Origin: Campylobacteraceae bacterium
Lineage (GTDB): Bacteria; Campylobacterota; Campylobacteria; Campylobacterales; Sulfurospirillaceae
Direction of reading: 5' to 3'
Assembly (NCBI GenBank): GCA_027055635.1
Contig: JALUMZ010000203.1
Coordinates: forward strand, 1 to 27,652
Length of the DNA: 27,652 nucleotides
The position numbers and the translations under genes were made by a program. Positions 22,585 through 27,652 of the stretch are shown one piece after another. Numbering within the stretch: position 1 is the first letter of the stretch; every line of letters starts with the position of its first letter. The notes beneath the pieces were generated by a model. That model did not search any database. It saw only the letters and a program-made list of their open reading frames with translations, and was not told the DNA's origin.

Positions 22585-24240
22585 TTACATATTTTGATAT
22601 TGTGGGCCGTCACCACCATAAGGTGGGTTCCATGTTATCGCATCGTCAGGTGTTTTTATATCACAGGTCTTACAATGTATGCAATTTTCTGCGTGTATCT
22701 TCAAGCTTCTTTTTCCACTCTTGTCAATATGTTCTTCATAAACTGCCGCGGGACAAAAATACTGACATGGCATACCATATTGATTTATATTGATTTGTGA
22801 GAATTTGTTAATGTCTCTTACTACTAGGTGGGTTGGTTGCTCCTCATCATGGTGCGTATTTGAGTAAAAAACACTACTGTCTTTATCGAATGTCAATTTT
22901 TTATCAAATTCCAGCTTTCCTGCAAATCTCTCTTTAAAGGGTTTGTCTTTGAAATCTGATAACTTGCTAGTGCTTAAACTATCCTTTGGCAGGTGAGGTG
23001 TTAGTAGGCAAAAACCATTTGTTATAAGTTGCACACCAAATTTAAAACCACCTACAAAAAGACCTTCGCTCATAACTGCCCTAAAATTTCTTACTGGATA
23101 TAGCTCTTTTTTAATTCGGCTTTTATCTATCAGTTTTTTATACAAGGACAATCTAGCCTTACTAAAATCATTGGCTTTTAATGCCTCATATGCAGTTTGA
23201 GCTGCACACATTCCTGAAGTTAGACCAAGATGTACCCCTTTGAGTGCCGGCATCGCAACAAAACCACCACTGTCTCCTACTATCAAGAGATTATCTATAT
23301 ATAGTTTTGATATACAATTCCATCCACCCTCAGGAATAGTTTTGGCTCCATACTGGGTAAGTGTCCCGCCCTCTAGTATCTTTCTTAAAAATGGATGTTG
23401 CTTCCAAATTTGCATAAGGGCATGAGGATCAAGTGTCGGATCTTCATAGTCAAGACCTATGGCAAATCCTAGCTCAACTCTATTGTCGCCTAAGCCATAT
23501 ATAAAACCACCTCCAAACTCTTTATTCTCTAAAGGATACCCGAAGGTGTGATAGACTTCACCTTTTTTTATTGCATCATCTTTGATGGTCCAAATCTCTT
23601 TAACGCCTATGGAGTATAGCTGTGGATTTGAGTTTGCACGAAGAGCAAATTTAGTTTTGACTTTTTTCGCCAAAGATCCTCTGCTTCCCTCTGCCAAAAC
23701 TATAAGCTTTGCAAAAACAGTGCTTCCCTCTTGAAAGTTTTTTAGTTTCTCTCCATTTTTATCTACGCCAGTATCTACACATTTTGCGCCAATAACTTTA
23801 TCGTCTTTATAAATTAAATCACTTATTGCAAAACCGGGGTATATTTCAACTCCTTTTTTTATTGCTGTATCTGCTAAATATTTGCATATTTTTGATAATG
23901 AAACAATCTTGTTTCCTATGTTATTCATATATGGCGGATGAAAGGGCAGAGGTGAAGAAGTTTGTTGAGTTAGTCTTATGGTGTCATCACTGATAACCTC
24001 GCATTCTATTGGTAAATTTTCAAACTCTTCTTTGTTTAGCAGTTCTTTGAATGCTTGTTCTTTAATGAGCGTACCAGAGAGGATATGTGATCCAACTTCT
24101 TGCCCTTTATCTACAACCATAATTCGCTTTTTTTCGCCATCTTTATTTAATAGATTTGCAAGATGTATTGCAGTGCTTAAACCGGAGGGCCCAGCTCCTA
24201 CTATAAGGACATCTACTTCAAGTTTGTTGTTCTCTTTCAT
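22585..24240 (-). CDS. Electron transfer flavoprotein:quinone oxidoreductase (ETF-QO)
   Basis: ETF-QO takes electrons from ETF and reduces the quinone pool (menaquinone in these bacteria) as a monotopic membrane enzyme with FAD and one [4Fe-4S] cluster. The FAD loop GAGPSG is at residues 15-20. The second family motif IVGDSGGFVAMPALKGVHLG lies near 335. The C-terminal ferredoxin part has C496, C520, C523 and C526 (CPAAVYE and NCIHCKTCDIK), and the protein ends GGDGPQYQNM, like mitochondrial ETF-QO. So it is the full fused form rather than separate FixC and FixX. It is the first gene of the three-gene unit. Its ribosome site GGAGA (24247-24251) is only 5 nt from the MITE-like element. Confidence 0.94.
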   Translation of the reverse strand: MKENNKLEVDVLIVGAGPSGLSTAIHLANLLNKDGEKKRIMVVDKGQEVGSHILSGTLIKEQAFKELLNKEEFENLPIECEVISDDTIRLTQQTSSPLPFHPPYMNNIGNKIVSLSKICKYLADTAIKKGVEIYPGFAISDLIYKDDKVIGAKCVDTGVDKNGEKLKNFQEGSTVFAKLIVLAEGSRGSLAKKVKTKFALRANSNPQLYSIGVKEIWTIKDDAIKKGEVYHTFGYPLENKEFGGGFIYGLGDNRVELGFAIGLDYEDPTLDPHALMQIWKQHPFLRKILEGGTLTQYGAKTIPEGGWNCISKLYIDNLLIVGDSGGFVAMPALKGVHLGLTSGMCAAQTAYEALKANDFSKARLSLYKKLIDKSRIKKELYPVRNFRAVMSEGLFVGGFKFGVQLITNGFCLLTPHLPKDSLSTSKLSDFKDKPFKERFAGKLEFDKKLTFDKDSSVFYSNTHHDEEQPTHLVVRDINKFSQININQYGMPCQYFCPAAVYEEHIDKSGKRSLKIHAENCIHCKTCDIKTPDDAITWNPPYGGDGPQYQNM

Positions 24241-24256
24241 AATATTTCTCCATTTA

Positions 24257-24522
24257 GACTTCTTGCATAACCCCTTGTAGTCTCAGCAACTCATAGATAA
24301 ATCTGAGCGAGGCAGTTTATCTCTTGCGTAGCCAAAGCTACGGATGAGATGAACTAACGAAATCTCAGGCTTATCTATGAGTTGCCCGAAGGGAGGACTT
24401 AGAAGTAGCAATCTTGTATAAAACTTTTTATCGCAATAGCTTTGGCTATTACTTAAAAAAGGTTTTGCACAATCTTACCACTTCTAAGTCCTCTGAGACT
24501 ATAAGGGGTTATGCAAGAAGTC
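24257..24522. mobile_element. MITE-like element 2 (266 bp) with TA target duplication
   Basis: Terminal inverted repeats of 30 nt (24257-24286 and 24493-24522, 1 mismatch) begin GACTTCTTGCATAACCCC. TA flanks both sides (24255-24256, 24523-24524). Inside are two long hairpins. Arm A is 24287-24307 with 24364-24384, plus an inner stem around GTAGC/GCTAC. Arm B is 24393-24406 with 24480-24493, extended by further pairing to an AATAGC/GCTATT tip. It has no transposase. The ends differ from element 1, but size and four-arm design are the same. It is inserted 16 bp upstream of the etfQO ATG and fills half of the 534-bp gap to glnA. Confidence 0.82.
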
Positions 24523-24560
24523 TATTTCTTTCAACTTCAGGAGAATATTATCGAAAATTT

Positions 24561-24668
24561 ATGAAAAACAGGTCTAATAGAGTGAAAAAAAGTGGATTTT
24601 TTACTAAAAGTGTGTCGTTTAGTAACTATCTTGAGATATATAAAAAAGATATAAAACTCATAAATTAA
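24561..24668 (+). CDS. Possible 35-aa basic hypothetical protein
   Basis: An ORF from ATG 24561 to TAA 24668 encodes a basic peptide starting MKNRSNRVKKSGFFTKS and ending YKKDIKLIN. The open frame extends upstream into MITE-like element 2, but that part is element sequence and not a credible protein. A good AGGAG lies at 24538-24542, too far (18 nt) from this ATG, so the true start may be non-canonical or the gene may have lost its 5' end to the insertion. I recognise no family. It may not be expressed. Confidence 0.25.
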   Translation: MKNRSNRVKKSGFFTKSVSFSNYLEIYKKDIKLIN

Positions 24669-24737
24669 TTCTATTGTTTTATGTGGTAAATATTGTCGAT
24701 TTTAATAAGTAAAATGATATTTTTATCGTCAAATTTC

Positions 24738-24767
24738 AGTATTGTAGGAAAAAATTCCTACAATACT
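24738..24767 (-). terminator. Hairpin downstream of glnA
   Basis: The arms 24738-24750 and 24755-24767 form a perfect 13-bp stem (AGTATTGTAGGAA) with a 4-nt loop, starting 7 nt after the glnA stop in the minus direction. The following DNA is AT-rich without an immediate long T run. It probably ends the hisJ-glnA unit before the etf operon. Confidence 0.7.
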
Positions 24768-24774
24768 AATAAAA

Positions 24775-26205
24775 TTAACATGAATATGTTGATTTAAACT
24801 CAAATGCTGTTGGTCTGCCTTCATCTGGCCAAACCTGTGTTTCAAACTTGTAGTGTTTGTATGTGCTTATGAATTCATCGCTCATTACTGATTTTAGATA
24901 GTCTTGATCTTTTAGGAGCGCTTCTAGTGCCTCTCTTAGTGTGTGAGGCATTTGAGCAATTCCTTTTTCTCTGATTTCATCAAGACTTAACTCAAACAGA
25001 TCTTCATCCATCGGACCAATAGGTTCTGTTTTGTTTGCTATACCGTCAAGTCCTGCTAAGAGTAGTGCTGTAAAAGCAAGATATGGACAGGCAGTTGAGT
25101 CTGGAAATCTCATCTCAGCACGAACTGATTTTTCGTTTGAACCGTAAGGAATACGACAACTAGCACTTCTGTTTTGTGAAGAGTAGGTGAGGATTGAAGG
25201 AGCTTCAAATCCCGGAATCAATCTCTTGTAAGAGTTTGTGCTTGCATTTGTAAATGCAGCCACACTTTGGGCATGCTTCAAAACTCCACCTATATAGTAT
25301 CTAGCAGTATCACTTAGATTTGCATACTCTCCGGCTTTAAAAAATGTATTTTTACCATCTTTCCAGATAGACTGATGTACATGCATGCCATTGCCATTGT
25401 CGCCATAAAGTGGTTTTGGCATAAATGTTGCAGTTTTACCATTTAAGTGGGCTACCATTTTTACTACATACTTATATATCTGCACATTGTCAGCTGCTTC
25501 CACAAGTGTGCCGAATTTCACACCTATTTCACCTTGAGCTTGTGCAACTTCATGATGAACAACAAATGTCTCTAAGCCAACTTGCTCTAAAACTTGAACC
25601 ATCTCAGCTCTTAAGTCAACCATAGAATCAGTTGGTTGACAAGGAAAGTATCCACCTTTTGTTCTTGGTCTATGACCTGTGTTGAAACCATCAGGGTAAG
25701 ACTTGCCATCGCTCCACTCGCCCTCTTCAGAATCAACCTCATAGTATGCACAGTTAATTTCATCTTTTATCTTTACATCATCAAAGATAAAAAATTCATT
25801 TTCAGGTCCAAAATAAGCTACATCACCAACACCGGTTTCACTTAGATACTTTAGTGCTTTTTTAGCTATGCTTCTAGGGCATTTTTCATATAATTCACCT
25901 TTATATATATCGTAAACATCACAAAAAACAATGATAGTTGGGTCTGCTGTAAAAGGGTCCAAGAAAGCAGACTCTGCTTCTGGCATAAGAATCATATCTG
26001 ATTTATTGATTGGTTGCCATGCATCTATACTTGAACCATCAAACGGAATACCGTTTTTAAATGAATCTGCATCGATTGATGGCATTGTATATGAAAGATG
26101 GTGCCAAGCCCCTTTGATATCTGTAAAACGAAAATCAACGAACTCTACTTCATTCTCTTTACAATACTCAAAAAATTCCTCTATACTATTGACAAATTTA
26201 CCCAT
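24775..26205 (-). CDS. glnA: Glutamine synthetase type I
   Basis: GlnA makes glutamine from glutamate, ammonia and ATP in the cytoplasm as a dodecamer. The 476-aa protein has FDGSS at 55-59, the metal-binding E135 and E137 in PENEFF, GNGMHVHQS near 268-276 and NRSASCRIP. The position matching the adenylylated Tyr397 of E. coli (NLYDL) is F404 in DLFEL, so control by GlnE-type adenylylation should not be possible; H. pylori GlnA is described the same way. It starts after AAGGAG with a 67-nt gap to the upstream PHP gene. A strong hairpin follows the gene. Confidence 0.97.
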   Translation of the reverse strand: MGKFVNSIEEFFEYCKENEVEFVDFRFTDIKGAWHHLSYTMPSIDADSFKNGIPFDGSSIDAWQPINKSDMILMPEAESAFLDPFTADPTIIVFCDVYDIYKGELYEKCPRSIAKKALKYLSETGVGDVAYFGPENEFFIFDDVKIKDEINCAYYEVDSEEGEWSDGKSYPDGFNTGHRPRTKGGYFPCQPTDSMVDLRAEMVQVLEQVGLETFVVHHEVAQAQGEIGVKFGTLVEAADNVQIYKYVVKMVAHLNGKTATFMPKPLYGDNGNGMHVHQSIWKDGKNTFFKAGEYANLSDTARYYIGGVLKHAQSVAAFTNASTNSYKRLIPGFEAPSILTYSSQNRSASCRIPYGSNEKSVRAEMRFPDSTACPYLAFTALLLAGLDGIANKTEPIGPMDEDLFELSLDEIREKGIAQMPHTLREALEALLKDQDYLKSVMSDEFISTYKHYKFETQVWPDEGRPTAFEFKSTYSC

Positions 26206-26272
26206 ATTAACTCCTTGACTAATTTTTGTATCATTCTATCTAAATTTTTTATATAATTTACTTTTAAGCTGA

Positions 26273-27052
26273 TTAAAAATTAACCATTACCCTCTCTTTT
26301 TTTCTAAAAACTGCACATTTTTTATATCCAAAAGATTTTGCATATTTCATCACCTCGTCTCTTTTATACCCTATATCATCTATTTTATGTGCATCTGAAC
26401 TAAAAGTTATAGGTATATCAAATTCTACCAATAGCTCCATGATTTGTGGTGATGGATATATCTCCTTTACGGGTTTTCTAAGCCCCGCACTATTCAATTC
26501 TACCACCATATTTGATTTTTTTATCTCTTTGATACTATTTTTTGCTATGAGTCTTATATCTTTTTTTGGAAGAAATCTAAAAACCTTGATAAGATCTATA
26601 TGTCCAACAATTTCAAAAAACTGACTCTTTGCCATCTCTTTGAGCGCTCTAAAATACTCTTCCCATATCTTATCTATATCTCTGTTTTGATACTCCCCTA
26701 TAAATTCTGGATTATCAAAACCCCATCTATTTAAAAAGTGAATAGAACCTATGAGATAGTCCACATTTGCATTTAAAACTCTCTCATCCAAGTATCCATC
26801 AAGATAATCAACTTCATATCCTAAGAGTATCTCTATTTTGTCAATATATTTTTTCTTTACATGTAGAACATCTTTTTCATATTTACCCATTTGGGAAAAA
26901 TTCATGCGATATTTTTCATCAAAATTCATGGGAGCATGGTCACTAAAGCCAAATATGTCTATCTTTTTTTTTATTGCGTTTTTTACAAATTCCTCTATAT
27001 CCCCCGTTGCATGGTTGCATAAAGGCGTGTGATTATGTAAGTCAACTATCAT
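26273..27052 (-). CDS. hisJ: PHP-family histidinol-phosphatase (HisJ type)
   Basis: The 259-aa protein has the full metal-binding set of a PHP phosphoesterase: H6 and H8 (DLHNH), D38-H39 (GFSDHAP), E80 (GYEVDYLDG), H105 (GSIHF), H151 and D153 (GHIDL), and D220 and H222 (SSDAH). HisJ/HisK enzymes remove phosphate from L-histidinol phosphate. No other his gene is in the window, so a different phosphoester substrate is possible. It lies upstream of glnA on the same strand and divergent from cheZ, sharing a 75-nt intergenic region. Confidence 0.85.
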   Translation of the reverse strand: MIVDLHNHTPLCNHATGDIEEFVKNAIKKKIDIFGFSDHAPMNFDEKYRMNFSQMGKYEKDVLHVKKKYIDKIEILLGYEVDYLDGYLDERVLNANVDYLIGSIHFLNRWGFDNPEFIGEYQNRDIDKIWEEYFRALKEMAKSQFFEIVGHIDLIKVFRFLPKKDIRLIAKNSIKEIKKSNMVVELNSAGLRKPVKEIYPSPQIMELLVEFDIPITFSSDAHKIDDIGYKRDEVMKYAKSFGYKKCAVFRKKERVMVNF

Positions 27053-27090
27053 TATTTTCCTTTTAAAGTAAAATTATATGAAAAATTCTA

Positions 27091-27096
27091 TATAAT
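27091..27096 (+). promoter_or_regulatory. Candidate -10 box for the cheZ-like gene
   Basis: TATAAT (in CTATATAATATTG) stands 31 nt before the cheZ ATG, with AT-rich sequence upstream and no clear -35, as is usual for Campylobacterota sigma-70 promoters. AGAGGAG before the ATG is a strong ribosome site. Confidence 0.45.
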
Positions 27097-27127
27097 ATTG
27101 ATAAAACTCAATTTAGAGGAGAAACTT

Positions 27128-27652
27128 ATGACGCAAGAAGAGCTTGATGCATTGATGGCTGGAGGCTTGGATGATTTAGACGATAGTGACAGCAAAAAAG
27201 AATCAACACAGGAAAAATCAACACAAGAAGAATCTGTAGAAGAAGAAACCACAGAAAATGGTGTAGAAGTTCAAGAGCCTGCTGATGAAGAGATAGGTAA
27301 GGCCATTAAAGATGATGCGGAAAATGGTGAAGAGGCAGATACGCAAGAAGAAGATGGTCAAAATTATAGAGCAGACGCAAATATGGCTTGGCCACCACCA
27401 CCACCTACGGATGATCATAAGATGGTTACTCAGCTAGATGATGTAACCAAGGATTCTGAAGTAAAAGCTACACAGATTTTTGATAAGCTAGATGAGATTA
27501 ATAATATCTTAATGGAGATGGAGTCTGATATAGAGGTAGTTTCTGGTACTGTTGGTGAAAATATAGCTCTTTTTGAAAAATTAGTGCAAAAATTTCCTAA
27601 TATAAAACAGTTCAAAGATGTACTACAGAGTAATCTTGAATCAAAAGAGAAG
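27128..27652 (+). CDS. cheZ: CheZ-like chemotaxis phosphatase, 5' part (cut by window end)
   Basis: The frame from ATG 27128 stays open for 175 codons to the window edge. The N-terminus MTQEELDALM resembles the FliM/FliY CheY-binding peptide (SQEEIDALL). Residues ~17-85 are acidic and low in complexity, probably disordered, followed by W88 and five prolines (89-93). From residue ~100 the sequence becomes helical (VTQLDDVTKDSEVKATQIF), in the manner of the CheZ long helix that binds CheY. Remote CheZ proteins are known in Helicobacter and Campylobacter. The catalytic glutamine region lies beyond the window, so the phosphatase role is inferred from resemblance. Confidence 0.72.
   Translation, partial: MTQEELDALMAGGLDDLDDSDSKKESTQEKSTQEESVEEETTENGVEVQEPADEEIGKAIKDDAENGEEADTQEEDGQNYRADANMAWPPPPPTDDHKMVTQLDDVTKDSEVKATQIFDKLDEINNILMEMESDIEVVSGTVGENIALFEKLVQKFPNIKQFKDVLQSNLESKEK

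Noticed and set aside
22473..22793. 106-codon plus-strand ORF across the etfBA-etfQO junction
   Set aside because: It is antisense to the start of EtfBA and the conserved cysteine end of ETF-QO; the composition is typical of a shadow frame.
24414..24560. Upstream extension of the small ORF into MITE-like element 2
   Set aside because: This part is fully explained as the right half of the element (arm B and terminal repeat), so a protein start there is not credible.

Overview
The window looks like chromosomal DNA from a flagellated member of the Campylobacterota, most like a free-living Sulfurimonas/Sulfuricurvum-type organism. It is AT-rich and tightly packed, with many 1-4 bp gene overlaps. 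From memory, two blocks match Campylobacter jejuni gene neighbourhoods: flgB-flgC-fliE-pbpB, and a Gfo/Idh oxidoreductase + DegT aminotransferase next to alaS, maf and a class A PBP. The glutamine synthetase has Phe at the usual adenylylation tyrosine, as reported for Helicobacter. The taxonomic call is inference; no rRNA or tRNA gene is visible.

Layout. 1-2973 (+): two overlapping ClC-type anion transporter genes; the first appears frameshifted at a T9 tract near its start. 2966-5338 (-): ftsW and murG, separated by an exact 104-bp tandem duplication. Each unit encodes a 35-aa small ORF, chained ftsW>sORF>sORF>murG by 4-bp ATGA overlaps. 5402-8460 (+): a candidate sigma-54 promoter, then flgB, flgC, fliE and a class B PBP, closed by a 16-bp perfect hairpin. 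8514-10525 (-): DegT aminotransferase and Gfo/Idh oxidoreductase. 10557-10825: a 269-bp MITE-like element. 10962-18287 (+): alaS, a 4-TM protein, maf, a BioF-type AOS enzyme, an orphan ABC ATPase and a class A PBP. 18360-24240 (-): an electron-transfer operon of ETF:quinone oxidoreductase, a fused EtfB-EtfA and a fused Nfn small+large subunit. 24257-24522: a second MITE-like element, 266 bp, lying directly on the 5' leader of that operon. 24775-27052 (-): a HisJ-type PHP phosphatase and glnA. 27128-end (+): a CheZ-like protein cut by the window edge.

How the genes fit together. Much of the window serves the cell envelope and division (murG, ftsW, two PBPs, maf, nucleotide-sugar genes) and motility (flgBC, fliE, cheZ). 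The ETF-QO/EtfBA/Nfn operon is the most striking metabolic unit. It could link NADH, NADPH, ferredoxin and the quinone pool by flavin-based electron bifurcation, which would suit an organism needing reduced ferredoxin. The main unexplained structures are the coupled small-ORF duplication, the two MITE-like elements with a common four-arm design each placed just upstream of a minus-strand operon, and the poly-T frameshift in the first ClC gene.
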